DNA of 64,000 nucleotides, taken from NCBI GenBank assembly GCA_040285745.1, contig JAUFOR010000003.1, positions 1,240,001 through 1,304,000 of the forward strand. The letters run 5' to 3'. The notes under the pieces are model-generated. The model worked only from the letters and a program-made list of their open reading frames with translations, made no database searches and was not told the origin of the DNA. The stretch is from Barthelona sp. PCE (Eukaryota; Metamonada: BaSk clade). The position numbers and the translations under genes were made by a program. Of the stretch, positions 1 to 10,028 are shown piece by piece (position 1 is the stretch's first letter; the number at the start of each line of letters is the position of its first letter).

Positions 1-2
1 TG

Positions 3-1916
3 GAGACGCATTTGTTAGTAGGTCGTGCAGATGGAACCCTCTTACTTTATTCATTACCACTGAACTCAAAGACTCAAGTCGTCCCCCAGACTATGGCCCT
101 TTCGATGGCTGCAATTATCGAGATTACATATGTTAAGGATTATAACATTGTTATTGTAACGGATGAGAGGGGAACAATGTGGTTTTTGGAGCTTACAAGT
201 ATTGCAGTCACCAAGTCTGTTGAAGCATTGCCTGATGAAATATTAATGCATCATGATGAGTTGATAGATATGACTAGCAAAATCCAGGAACTTACACGTA
301 AAATAGAGAACAGAAAGACGGCAAATGCTTATGAGTTACGTAATTTACAGGACGAGAAGGAGGTTGATATCACAAAGATGAAGGAGAATCTTGAGGAAGA
401 GATATTTGTCGTTCAACGGGAGATCAAGCAAATATTAGACACATATGAAGAACGTAGAGAATATTGGGACAGAGAACTGAACACCCTCAACGAGGATCAT
501 CAGCTGGCGTTGGAGCGTTTACGTTCGTCATTTGATGAACTGTGGACAGAGAGCACCAAACGCGCTGATTCGTTGAAAGATGAGATTGGTAGTCTAAAGA
601 TTCACTATGAGCAGGAGCAGCAGCGTCTTATTGAAGGGCATGAGAAGACCATGCGAGACATGAGGGACGAGTATGAGTTGCAGTTGAGAGAGGACTTACT
701 GTTCCAAGAGAAGTTTGTCGACGATAAGACAATGGAAGAGAATGCATACGTCGAAGCGTTGAATCAAATTAACGATGATAGTGAGATTGAATATCAACGT
801 ATCAGAAAGAGTCTTGATGAGAGTTTATCTGAGAAGAAGGAACAACTTTCAAGATTGAAGGCGGAGAACTCAATGCAAAAGAAGAAGAAGAAGCATTCAG
901 AGAAGACACTGTTGAGCCAACAATCTGATATTGAAAATATGAAGACACAGAAACACAAGCTGAATAATCAAATATTGCAACAAAAGAAGGAGAACGAGAA
1001 GCTATCTAAACAAATTGAGGAATATAACGAGCTTATCCAGCAGAAGGAGACAAAAATCTATGATTTGAAGAGAAAGAACCAGACGTTGGAGAAGCATAAG
1101 TTTGTTTTGGATTTCAAAATTAAGAACTTGAAGAAGGAGATTGACCCTAAAATTCAAGAAATTGAAAAGATGAAGAACATCATCCTTAATATCAACCAGG
1201 ACCTTGAGAAATTCCATTTCAAGAATTTCAAGGTCTTTATCGAGTTAAAGAACATTCTTGATGTGATCAAGAATAAGCACAGTGAGCGTCAGTCGGTGTC
1301 ACAGACCACAAGCTCTCTTGACAAGACATACGACTACATAGTCTTGAAGATCCATCAGTGCAGCGGCTTCTTAGCCAACAATGATAAACTGATGCGCGCT
1401 TTGGAGAGTTTGTTGCATCAATATGAAAGTGAAATTGGTAATGTCATCAAGACGGAAGAACTGGATGATGATGAAAGAATGGGATTGTTAGAACAACAAA
1501 ACCAGGTTGCCTATCTTCGTCGTTCTATTAAATCGTTAGAAACCGACACAGATGTTGAAGAGAAGGATATGAAACAAGTTAATATGCAGATGGTGAATAA
1601 CAACATTGCTCTTATCGGAGAGATTAAGCAACTGCGTGATGAGATCACTAATCTGGAGAATCAGCACAGGTTCCTATCTCTTAATTCAAAGAGTCATGCA
1701 CTTCTTAACATCCTCAAGAAGGAAGTCCCAGACCTGCCAGAGCTTGATGAGAAGTATTGTGCACAGATGGACGATGATATCAAGACGCTTCATGCTGAGA
1801 TCGCCACGTTCCAGGCTTCCATCGACGCGCTCAATGCTTCAGGTCAGTTTATGCTCGCTCAGCAACCTAGAGCGCTCCGCCCCATTTCAAGAGAAGAGCT
1901 TGCACCTCTCCGTTAA
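3..1916 (+). CDS. CFAP57: CFAP57 (WDR65) cilia/flagella-associated protein, 3' part only
   Basis: The reading frame is already open at base 3, so the 5' part, which in this family is a long WD40 propeller region, lies outside the window. About the first 65 residues look like the last propeller blades. The remaining ~570 are a Glu/Lys-rich coiled coil. The stretch IYDLKRKNQTLEKHKFVLDF, followed by a Lys/Glu run leading to EKFHF, matches the conserved coiled coil of animal CFAP57, which makes the call firm. In other flagellates CFAP57 acts at the base of inner-arm dyneins on the axoneme. The stop is TAA, followed at once by TGTAAAG, a possible polyadenylation signal. Glutathione synthetase converges from the other strand 37 nt downstream. 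Confidence 0.88.
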   Translation, partial: ETHLLVGRADGTLLLYSLPLNSKTQVVPQTMALSMAAIIEITYVKDYNIVIVTDERGTMWFLELTSIAVTKSVEALPDEILMHHDELIDMTSKIQELTRKIENRKTANAYELRNLQDEKEVDITKMKENLEEEIFVVQREIKQILDTYEERREYWDRELNTLNEDHQLALERLRSSFDELWTESTKRADSLKDEIGSLKIHYEQEQQRLIEGHEKTMRDMRDEYELQLREDLLFQEKFVDDKTMEENAYVEALNQINDDSEIEYQRIRKSLDESLSEKKEQLSRLKAENSMQKKKKKHSEKTLLSQQSDIENMKTQKHKLNNQILQQKKENEKLSKQIEEYNELIQQKETKIYDLKRKNQTLEKHKFVLDFKIKNLKKEIDPKIQEIEKMKNIILNINQDLEKFHFKNFKVFIELKNILDVIKNKHSERQSVSQTTSSLDKTYDYIVLKIHQCSGFLANNDKLMRALESLLHQYESEIGNVIKTEELDDDERMGLLEQQNQVAYLRRSIKSLETDTDVEEKDMKQVNMQMVNNNIALIGEIKQLRDEITNLENQHRFLSLNSKSHALLNILKKEVPDLPELDEKYCAQMDDDIKTLHAEIATFQASIDALNASGQFMLAQQPRALRPISREELAPLR

Positions 1917-1953
1917 TGTAAAGTACCACTTTGTTGTGTTTGTTTTGCAAATT

Positions 1954-3387
1954 TTATTCAGCAATGGCAAGACTATCAAGCATCGAAATACCAACGGCCA
2001 TTCCTCCCTCACGGTCATCCTTACGCTTTGTTCGGAGCAAATAACCATCAGAGCGTGTGATTATACTTTCATCAGATGAATGAGGAACAAAAGTAGTATT
2101 AAATATTCCTAATTCGAAAATAGCATCTTCATAATGTGTGAGTTTATCCCCAATGAGGAATTCAGCATCGAAAACAGTCGGTTTGATCCATTTCATCAAC
2201 ACAAATTGGTTCCAATCATCGGCAAATCTGTTCCTCAGCTCTTCAGCAATCTCCAGCGTGGGATCGGCTTTAAGAGACTCATGTAAATCCGTCAAACCAA
2301 GGCGGACGATACCGTCCATGCCAAAGAAATTATTCGACCCTCCTTCTCCTTGAGGTTTCAGCACCCAGCGTTCAGGATACATTACGAAATTTTTCATATC
2401 TTTATGCTGCGTAAATTCAGGAGTTACTGTGTGAGAGATTCCGTGGCCTAGAGAACTTGCAACTTCCTGGATCTCTTCTTCGGTATAACAAGAAAGATAC
2501 TTTCGGACGATATCAGGATTACTGAGTGTAGCTTGCATATATTTTGAACCAATGAGCTGAGCTGCAGCGGTAGGAACGCAATAAGCCTTTGATTTTTCCA
2601 GTTTGCGACGGAGATCCCAAAATTCTGGTGTAGTTTGATGATGATTATAAAAAGTTCTCCAATAAATTATACCTATTTCATTACCTCTGAAAAATACACG
2701 ATTCTCCTCATCGAAAGTGATCTCGCTAATCTGTGATCGAGTACAGCGTAAAGGTTTAATACCATGTTTCTCATACAAATCTGTCATCATCAAATATTGA
2801 TCAAACTGATTCAGTTCTCCATCAAGACAAATCATCAGTAGCGATGCGTCAGGGTTATCGTACTTAAGCATGAGGCTGTTCATGGCTGAAACCCAGTTGT
2901 CATCTGCACGATTGATAATGGGCTTTAACTCTTCTTGGTAACGATGAGTGAATTTGTGTAGACGTTGAACGGTAGGCGCTAAATGCGTACATCCTACAGA
3001 CACCATGTTTATCTCGATCAGAAGTGGGAAGTTTGTCTCAGAATCGATCATGTAATCACATCTCGATACGTACATCTGCTCATCGAGACCATAACTATCA
3101 TCCAGCATATCCATGAGACCCTGCATTAAATCATCAGCCTTTGCCATCTCTTGCAAGGACTCCTTGATGAATTCTTTGTCTCTCAACACCTTTGCATAAA
3201 GAATATTAATGGCAGAGGTCAGATTCTCCATTCGCTCGTATTCAGCTTCTGTAAGTGCTGTACACGGTGACAGTGTGATGCCCACTGGGTGGAGAGTGTA
3301 CTCTGGCTTTAGAAAATTGATACCATGTGTGGCGTAATAGAGTTTCGTGTCATGGTATAGTGAAGAAGATTGTTCGTTCATGCTCAT
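1954..3387 (-). CDS. GSS: Glutathione synthetase, eukaryotic type
   Basis: A 477-residue protein of normal length for eukaryotic GSS, which ligates gamma-glutamylcysteine and glycine with ATP in the cytosol. Visible family features are YDYMIDSE-like substrate-site text (RCDYMIDSETNFPLLIEIN), the segment ending IIYWRTFY, the glycine-rich loop KPQGEGGSNNFFG near residue 341, and the C-terminal SDGYLLRTK with the lid GGMAVG. The start is the first of two nearby ATGs (reads MSMNEQ); the second, two codons on, is equally possible. A 12-bp direct repeat lies 18-42 nt upstream of the start. No gene for the first step, glutamate-cysteine ligase, is in the window. Glutathione synthesis is not universal in anaerobic flagellates, so its presence says something about the host's redox chemistry. 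Confidence 0.93.
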   Translation of the reverse strand: MSMNEQSSSLYHDTKLYYATHGINFLKPEYTLHPVGITLSPCTALTEAEYERMENLTSAINILYAKVLRDKEFIKESLQEMAKADDLMQGLMDMLDDSYGLDEQMYVSRCDYMIDSETNFPLLIEINMVSVGCTHLAPTVQRLHKFTHRYQEELKPIINRADDNWVSAMNSLMLKYDNPDASLLMICLDGELNQFDQYLMMTDLYEKHGIKPLRCTRSQISEITFDEENRVFFRGNEIGIIYWRTFYNHHQTTPEFWDLRRKLEKSKAYCVPTAAAQLIGSKYMQATLSNPDIVRKYLSCYTEEEIQEVASSLGHGISHTVTPEFTQHKDMKNFVMYPERWVLKPQGEGGSNNFFGMDGIVRLGLTDLHESLKADPTLEIAEELRNRFADDWNQFVLMKWIKPTVFDAEFLIGDKLTHYEDAIFELGIFNTTFVPHSSDESIITRSDGYLLRTKRKDDREGGMAVGISMLDSLAIAE

Positions 3388-3404
3388 GTGTGATCTGTTG
3401 CGTG

Positions 3405-3429
3405 TAACGTGAAAAGTTAACGTGAAAAG
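3405..3429. repeat. 12-bp direct repeat upstream of glutathione synthetase
   Basis: TAACGTGAAAAG occurs at 3405-3416 and again at 3418-3429, a 13-bp period, 18-42 nt upstream of the GSS start. On the GSS strand it reads CTTTTCACGTTA twice. It may be a promoter element; that role is inference from position only. Confidence 0.6.
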
Positions 3430-3587
3430 ATGTAAAAAGGAAGAAGCAAGAAAATTGATAGGCTCAACAATCGATTGTCAAGAATTTGAATATTTCAACA
3501 CAAGTTCTATGGGTGAACTTCATGGGAAGGAGTATCTATGAGTATACTTTTTACAAAAAATCAATAGTTAACAAAAAAACAACTATA

Positions 3588-4481
3588 CTAAGAGGTTGAT
3601 CTCACAGCACCACAAATAGCACAAAAACGATGTGCCTTGTCCAAGGGCTCTCCGCAATATGGACAGAAACGTGCTGTAATTGGAAAAACCTGCCGGTTCT
3701 CTTTCATATGGCGTTTGATCGTTCGCAGAATTGTCTGTGCATATGCATCATCCTCATCCTCATTCTCATTCTCATTGTATGCGGTTATGGGTTGTGTAAT
3801 GGGGGCCGTACGAGATGCTTTGGGGTTGTGATCAAGTGCATCCATCTCACCATTGTCCTCAAGCGTAGGCATATTGCTTAAGCCATCAATGACAGTGTTC
3901 ATACTTGGTTTTTGTGCGGGTTCATGTCTGTTAGCTTTTGGTGTACGTTTTCTAGGTGATTTTTTTGGTTTTCTATTAAGCCTGCTTTTAAAGGCATCTG
4001 CAAGACTTACACTATCGTTTTCCATCGGTTCTTCACGTTCATGCATGCGACTTGATGTCCTAGGCGGCGTTGAAGGTCTCTTGCGGGGTAAAGTTCTTTT
4101 TGAAGGGGAATAACTGGTTTTTGGTCGTTCAGGAGCAGGATTTTCACCTATACGATGTAAGAATTTGGTGTCAAACGGTCTTTCTTTGGTACAAGATCTT
4201 TGATGTCGTGGTAATTGTTCCTCTTTAAATCTTCGTCCACAATTTTGGCATTGTATTAATTGATTCTCACTGAAACTCTGATTCGCCGTTGTGTTGAGGT
4301 CCATGCGCTCTTTTGCGGTTCCAAACTTTGCAGTACGAAGAAATTCCTCTTCATCGAGTTCGTTAGATCGAAACTCACCCCTTGCTTCAAGTATTTTCTT
4401 GCAATTTTTCATATGAAGCTCAATTGTATGCTTGAAATAAGCTCTATTACAATAAGGACACTGTACAGCTCTTGGATGCAT
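3588..4481 (-). CDS. C2HC-type zinc-finger protein (ZC2HC1-like)
   Basis: A 297-residue protein. Two C2HC fingers are seen: CPYCNRAYFKHTIELHMKNC near residues 7-28, and CQNCGRRF with a following H and C near 80-100. The middle is long, basic and Pro/Ser-rich. A C-terminal zinc-ribbon-like CPYCGEPLDKAHRFCAIC closes the protein. The paired N-terminal C2HC fingers are the mark of the ZC2HC1/FAM164 group, whose biochemical role is poorly known. The start was placed at the ATG reading MHPRAVQC, because the longer open frame begins with a Phe/Tyr-rich stretch that on the DNA level is the AT-rich upstream region. The gene is the left half of a divergent pair with the HMG-box gene. Confidence 0.72.
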   Translation of the reverse strand: MHPRAVQCPYCNRAYFKHTIELHMKNCKKILEARGEFRSNELDEEEFLRTAKFGTAKERMDLNTTANQSFSENQLIQCQNCGRRFKEEQLPRHQRSCTKERPFDTKFLHRIGENPAPERPKTSYSPSKRTLPRKRPSTPPRTSSRMHEREEPMENDSVSLADAFKSRLNRKPKKSPRKRTPKANRHEPAQKPSMNTVIDGLSNMPTLEDNGEMDALDHNPKASRTAPITQPITAYNENENEDEDDAYAQTILRTIKRHMKENRQVFPITARFCPYCGEPLDKAHRFCAICGAVRSTS

Positions 4482-4896
4482 TGATAAAAAAATAAAGTAT
4501 GTTTTGATGTAAATATAATTATATAATCGAAAAAAATGGTACAATTATCCTTTAAAGCGATATTTATGCCCAAGTAGAGTTATAAATTCCTTGTAAGAGG
4601 ATGAATATGAATAAACGTAGTTGGTGGATGTAAAAAATAATCTAAACATAACTTACCACGCTTCTTGACCCAATGCTGATGATTATGATGTGAAAACAGC
4701 AAGACATAAAAGAATCAGCTTTTTTTTACAACCTAAGTAGACACAAAGGAACTGGAAAACTTTGAACTTGTTATGTACGCTGAGAAGAAAGGATCACATT
4801 CCCAATTGACTCAGTTTATTAAAAAACAAAAAAATTTTGTAACTCTTTTCTCTCCCTTTTCACTTATTCCTATTTTTGGATAGCATAATATTTCTA
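4482..4896. other. Divergent intergenic region, 415 bp
   Basis: AT-rich spacer between the zinc-finger gene (-) and the HMG-box gene (+), presumably holding both promoters. On the + strand a pyrimidine-rich run (CTCTTTTCTCTCCCTTTTC, near 4844-4862) sits about 35-55 nt before the HMG-box start. I see no RNA gene or repeat. Confidence 0.5.
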
Positions 4897-7851
4897 ATGG
4901 GAAGGTCTAACAAACACAAAAGACGTAAAACAAAGAAAGAATCTGCGAATCGAAATACGCACACCAAAAGGGAACCGCATTGTGAGCAGAAGAAGGTTGA
5001 ACGTGATCCAGAATTTCTCAGTCAGAGGGCAATGGATATATATGAGTTTTATACATCACAAACTGATCCAGTTGATAAATTTTTAATTTCTGCATTATCT
5101 GCATTTTTTATAGATGAAAATATTGTTAAGATACAAGAACGGTTTGATGCGATAAAGAATACAAATATTGTATTAAAAAAAAGAAACTTAAATGGTTTAG
5201 ATATTAATATTTTAAATATTTCTGTATTGATGATTGGTGCACTTTTAAATTATAAGGTTTTTGGTAAAAAGAAAGAGAATTTGGCATTGACATATGCATA
5301 TAAATATCTACGTAGTCGTGTTGATAATTATAAAGGAACTGTACCTGAATTTAGTGATTTTTTTTCCCAAATTCATTTAAATATGACATTTTTGCACATG
5401 TTATCAAATAGCAACCACAAGGTAGAATTTTGGAGAATTTCAACGTTTTTGATAAATGATTTTCAACGTTTGCCTTTCCCTTATTCAGTAGAAAATGTTG
5501 TTGATCCTTTATCGGTTGTTTTTAATCCAAAAATTACATTTTTTGAATATAATACCATTGATGATCCAAATTCTTTTGATTTTCTTAACGATTGGTGCAT
5601 ATATTTTCCGACAGATGATATACGTAAACCTGTTCCTGAAGAAAAAATTAAATACTGGCATGTTGCAGATTTAAATAACAAATTAGAATTTGTTGATGGT
5701 GGTGTTTGTCTCAATTCAGCCTTATTCTGTGATGAATTCCCAGCATACTTTGCAAAAGGTCAAGTTCCCATGAGTTTAATACCAAACTATTACAGATATC
5801 CTATCCATAAAGTTATAGTCAGAGGAATGGAGGATTATATCGATTTTGATTACATTATGTTCTATACATGTGTTGAGTTTGTTATTGAAGAACTATATAA
5901 TTGTAATAGGGAAAATTTGCTTTTTTTTCTTCGAAATGATAATAGTGTGGTTCAACGTTGGGATAATGATTCAAAGCGAATCTTTGAGTACATTTATGTA
6001 CGGTGGTGTGAATTGAATAATATGAGAGTTTTTCCATTATATAATGTATATTTATGCAGTATTCCTGATGAGGTTTACTTTGCTTCAGCCTACAATTGTT
6101 TACGACTTGATTGTTCTTCAGATTGGAAGAAAGATTTAATCCCTTTTGAAACAGTTTTTACTTCAGCTGTACGTTCAAAATTTTCCAGTTATTTTACTGT
6201 AAGATCGGAGTTAAAAAACAAGTATTATGATCGTAACATGAAATTTCCAAAGATTAAGGCTGTGATGAGAAAGATGGATGAAGATCTTCAGATGTATTCC
6301 CAAAGAAATGGTAGAGAGAGTTTTTTACTTTGTGGTAGAAATGTAAGATTGAATCAAAATCTGATGAAATTATTAAATATTGATAGCAGAGAAGACCTAA
6401 CACCAGAAAATTGCTTGAAAGCTTTTAATGAATATTTCCCTCAACCTGATAGTTGTTTGGAACAGTTGAATCAGTATCCGAAAACTTTGGAAGGAGTAGA
6501 AGTGATTAATGTGATGGAGAGTCTCTCTGTAGATAAGAGCAAAGTTGAAGATAAATTTATTGGAGAATCCAAGGTTGTTAAGACTGGAAAAACAGTTATT
6601 AGAAATGGTAAACAGTTACCTAAGAAAGTGCGCAGAGCATATACTTTTTATTTAGAAGAAAAGAGACCTGTATTAAGCGCACAGAACCCTGAAATGGAGG
6701 GTAGTGACATATCTGATATGATTAATGAAGAATGGTTTAAATTAGATGAAGATCAAAAGCGTAGGTATCACGAATTAGCAGCTCAAGATAAGGTGAGATA
6801 TGAAGAGGAGTTGTTACAATACGAGGCTGACCCTGAAAATACATTTAATGATGATGATCCTCAAGATACTCAAAAAGAGGTGTGTCCTGAATCCAAGGCT
6901 GAAGAAGTGATGGCCATTGAGGTTGAAGAAGCCAAAATTTCTGTTAAATCCGATGAAAAAGTATATGATGAACACGCGCTGACAGATAAGGTCAACCGTG
7001 GCGTGGAAACGGAAAGAAAGATATCAATGACGAAGCAACAGCAGACCGAAGAAATTGATGAAGGTGAATCAATAATTTCCACTTTTAGTACTTCCACCGT
7101 GATCTCATCTGTCCGAAATACACTGGAAAAGTTACCAGTTTTGAGTGAGAAGTTGAAACCTAATCGGAATATGTTTGTTTCAGACGTTGAATACCAAAGG
7201 AATCGTGTAAGCTATTGTTTTGATTTGCACAAGCGTGCTGCTAAGGCAGGCATCAGAGATCGATACTACGAAGAGAATTTATTGAATTCAGCATCTGATC
7301 TTCATACTGCTTCAAAGTTACTTGCGTTGTACATGTTTGGACCATATTTTATTTTAGATTCTCTATTGGACAGAGACAATCTTCGTGAAGCGCTTAATTC
7401 ACATCGGTTATTTAACTTGAGTGAGCATATCGACGCAATATCTGTTCAAGAATTTCTTACGTTCGATATTAATACATTTTATGGTATTTACATTCCAGAA
7501 AAGGTCATTGAGCTCCTAAACTCTGTCACAAAGACATATTACAGCATGTTTGATGTGGAAATTACACCTTTTCGTATGCCGTTTTGTAACAAAGACTTTC
7601 TCAAAAGCTGTATGTGGCCTGAATTTGCATGTTCACACAGTATATTAATGTCACGTTTTCTATATTTGAAGACAATCTCTTTTGATAAGCTTATTAATCA
7701 TTATAGTCGACCGCTTGATCCCTTATTGCGATTTATGATTACTGGTGTTAAAGCTAAGAGCACCGTTAAGCGTTTGCATAATGTTTCTTTTGTGATGCAG
7801 CACAAGATCGATCTCATAAAATGGGTTAAAACTCATGAACAAAGAAATTAA
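4897..7851 (+). CDS. HMG-box protein, 984 residues, otherwise unrecognised
   Basis: One HMG box is recognisable at about residues 570-645. It starts KKVRRAYTFYLEEKRPVL, continues with EEWFKLDEDQKRRYHELA and ends in an AxxDKxRYEEEL helix, the usual three-helix pattern. The N-terminus is short and strongly basic (KHKRRKTKKE), which may be nuclear targeting. About 550 residues before the box and 330 after it, apart from an acidic linker just behind the box, look like folded, mostly helical sequence that I do not recognise. Canonical HMGB or SSRP1 proteins do not have this layout. The start was set at ATG 4897, since seven codons upstream in frame there is only TTG. DNA or chromatin binding is inferred from the box alone. 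The first two thirds of the gene are markedly more AT-rich than the last third. Confidence 0.75.
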   Translation: MGRSNKHKRRKTKKESANRNTHTKREPHCEQKKVERDPEFLSQRAMDIYEFYTSQTDPVDKFLISALSAFFIDENIVKIQERFDAIKNTNIVLKKRNLNGLDINILNISVLMIGALLNYKVFGKKKENLALTYAYKYLRSRVDNYKGTVPEFSDFFSQIHLNMTFLHMLSNSNHKVEFWRISTFLINDFQRLPFPYSVENVVDPLSVVFNPKITFFEYNTIDDPNSFDFLNDWCIYFPTDDIRKPVPEEKIKYWHVADLNNKLEFVDGGVCLNSALFCDEFPAYFAKGQVPMSLIPNYYRYPIHKVIVRGMEDYIDFDYIMFYTCVEFVIEELYNCNRENLLFFLRNDNSVVQRWDNDSKRIFEYIYVRWCELNNMRVFPLYNVYLCSIPDEVYFASAYNCLRLDCSSDWKKDLIPFETVFTSAVRSKFSSYFTVRSELKNKYYDRNMKFPKIKAVMRKMDEDLQMYSQRNGRESFLLCGRNVRLNQNLMKLLNIDSREDLTPENCLKAFNEYFPQPDSCLEQLNQYPKTLEGVEVINVMESLSVDKSKVEDKFIGESKVVKTGKTVIRNGKQLPKKVRRAYTFYLEEKRPVLSAQNPEMEGSDISDMINEEWFKLDEDQKRRYHELAAQDKVRYEEELLQYEADPENTFNDDDPQDTQKEVCPESKAEEVMAIEVEEAKISVKSDEKVYDEHALTDKVNRGVETERKISMTKQQQTEEIDEGESIISTFSTSTVISSVRNTLEKLPVLSEKLKPNRNMFVSDVEYQRNRVSYCFDLHKRAAKAGIRDRYYEENLLNSASDLHTASKLLALYMFGPYFILDSLLDRDNLREALNSHRLFNLSEHIDAISVQEFLTFDINTFYGIYIPEKVIELLNSVTKTYYSMFDVEITPFRMPFCNKDFLKSCMWPEFACSHSILMSRFLYLKTISFDKLINHYSRPLDPLLRFMITGVKAKSTVKRLHNVSFVMQHKIDLIKWVKTHEQRN

Positions 7852-7895
7852 TAAAAAATTTTTTTTTATATCAATTTTCAGGTATCAAAAAGTCC

Positions 7896-9950
7896 TTAAG
7901 TCTCCAATAAAAGTGTGTTTTCATTCCAATTTGGTGTGTCAAGATACTTGATTTGAGCACCTGCAATAAATGAAGGAATATGATAGCTACACTCTGAAAC
8001 TACTGTATTTAATGTGTCTCTTTGAAGAAAATGCGTGGAAAACTTCATTATGCGAGTATTACGATTGTATTTAACCGTCTCCTGTACACCATTATCGCAG
8101 TTAATGTTATATTTTCCTTTTATAGGGTAACTAGTTTTCTCTTTGTACCTCATTTGTATTCCGTCTTCTAGATAAAAATCCATTATTCCATTGAGTGTAC
8201 GGATGCTACTGTCACTTATGAAACGTTGAAATATATATTCTTCACTATTCTCAAAAACAATAGGATCTGAAATAGTCGTGTTTGACCAATCAATGTAGTG
8301 AACAGCGTTAATAAACTTTCCAGTTAACACAACTATGAGCTGAATCCCGTCGTCCATAAACCAAGGACACAAATGCGCGAATACATTTTGCAAATAAAGT
8401 TGCTTTTTAACCTCTACCTGTTGTTCATTGATAAGCATAAAAAAATATGTTCCAGTTAAAAAATTCACAGCTAACGTGTTCATTTGACCTTCTTCACATG
8501 AATTATACATTCCATTTTCCATAGGAATTAGTACAGTCTCATTAATACACAAATTGTTATCTCTAACATTCAAGATAAAATCCCCAAAAATCCATTGTTT
8601 ATGATAATTATAACTGATATGGTGCGATTCTTGCATATCTTCAAGGTTATTCCAACATAGTTTAGCGTGTTTAAAAGAATTCAGTTTTGTGAATGCTGTA
8701 AGGCAATTCTTTTTTGGATGCAGTCTTGTAACACAGTAAAACCTACTGTATGCTGATTGTGACGTGCAGAATGCATGCCCAATAGAGTTAAAAACTACAA
8801 TCGTATTTTCTTTGAAATAAAAAATGTAATTCTTTGAATCTGTATGTTCTTTCATTTGCACAATGTTCCCCATGTAGTTAAACCGAGGATATACAAAGAG
8901 CAGGTCAATGATTCTGTTTGATCTGTCAAAGCAATGTATAACACCAACGCTATTGTTAATGATGTTTGACCCATACAGGTTAGGATCATCAATAAAGTCT
9001 ACTGATAGATTTATATCGTGTTTGACTTCCGCACACATATTGTAACAGTTTAGACAACCCACTGTTATACACGGTTCATTAGATCCATCTATGCTAACAG
9101 TCATTACATGTTTTAAGTTACCAATCATTATTGACAATGAGTTATCAGTAAGTTTGAAGATGATCAATTGAAGTATATGCATGGGTTTGACCCGAGTAAA
9201 TGCTGGAAAACGTTGAATAATGTCGATTCTATTGCCATGCTCATCAAAAATTATGAAATTTGTGAAAATTCCATTACCAAAATTGATAAAACACACGCAC
9301 CTGGCATTCATACACACTACATAATTCCTGAAATCACCAACATCATTTAATACACACATTTCACATTCAATATCTTCATTAAGGTCATCAGGAGAGTACT
9401 TGTAAATACAAAAAATTTCATCGTGAAATTCTCGTACTAGAAGAATAAAATCCGCTTTTGATAATTGTCGTAAACTATAATTCTCTAAACATCGTATTCG
9501 ATTATCCATTAACAAACTCTGAATATATGTATTTGTTTGATCATTATCGCCAACATATGCCGAATAAATGACATGATGTTGATCCAACATCAATACATTC
9601 GTAAATACATCTAAATTTTCTGGTAAAGTATGGGTACTTTGATGCATGCATTCTCCATTAGCATTTGGAAACAAATGAACTGTGAAATCTGATATGAGGC
9701 CTTGTTTGGAGCGTGTACACTTGATCCAATAATGTGTATTATCCTGATTTCGATGATGCAATCTCCTTCTTTGTGTTACCCTTCTCACAACCCCAGGTTC
9801 AACATCTGCTATGAAATGGGTATCTGTCATATGTATTGGTATCTCTTCACCACGGTTTCTCAACAGTTTCAATGAAGGTTTTAAACGAATCTCTCCATCC
9901 ATAGCAGATTTTATCATGAGTTGTTCCTCAAAAGGTTTATAACGTGGCAT
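7896..9950 (-). CDS. Unrecognised 684-residue beta-rich protein
   Basis: A single long open frame beginning MPRYKPFEEQ at an ATG, with a long pyrimidine-rich tract (CTCTTTTTTCGG) just upstream. The protein is rich in alternating hydrophobic and polar residues, Cys and aromatic residues, typical of beta sheets and compatible with one or two beta propellers. No WD40 signature, catalytic motif, signal peptide or membrane helix is apparent. It is convergent with the HMG-box gene (44 bp between stops). In length and style it resembles the 690-residue protein at 55852-57924, but I cannot show homology by eye. Function unknown; the gene itself is well supported by its length. Confidence 0.8.
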   Translation of the reverse strand: MPRYKPFEEQLMIKSAMDGEIRLKPSLKLLRNRGEEIPIHMTDTHFIADVEPGVVRRVTQRRRLHHRNQDNTHYWIKCTRSKQGLISDFTVHLFPNANGECMHQSTHTLPENLDVFTNVLMLDQHHVIYSAYVGDNDQTNTYIQSLLMDNRIRCLENYSLRQLSKADFILLVREFHDEIFCIYKYSPDDLNEDIECEMCVLNDVGDFRNYVVCMNARCVCFINFGNGIFTNFIIFDEHGNRIDIIQRFPAFTRVKPMHILQLIIFKLTDNSLSIMIGNLKHVMTVSIDGSNEPCITVGCLNCYNMCAEVKHDINLSVDFIDDPNLYGSNIINNSVGVIHCFDRSNRIIDLLFVYPRFNYMGNIVQMKEHTDSKNYIFYFKENTIVVFNSIGHAFCTSQSAYSRFYCVTRLHPKKNCLTAFTKLNSFKHAKLCWNNLEDMQESHHISYNYHKQWIFGDFILNVRDNNLCINETVLIPMENGMYNSCEEGQMNTLAVNFLTGTYFFMLINEQQVEVKKQLYLQNVFAHLCPWFMDDGIQLIVVLTGKFINAVHYIDWSNTTISDPIVFENSEEYIFQRFISDSSIRTLNGIMDFYLEDGIQMRYKEKTSYPIKGKYNINCDNGVQETVKYNRNTRIMKFSTHFLQRDTLNTVVSECSYHIPSFIAGAQIKYLDTPNWNENTLLLET

Positions 9951-10028
9951 CCCAAAAAGTTTTTAAAATAAAAAGGTCCGAAAAAAGAGAAAAAAATGGA
10001 TAACGTAGAAATATTTACAATTATTTTT

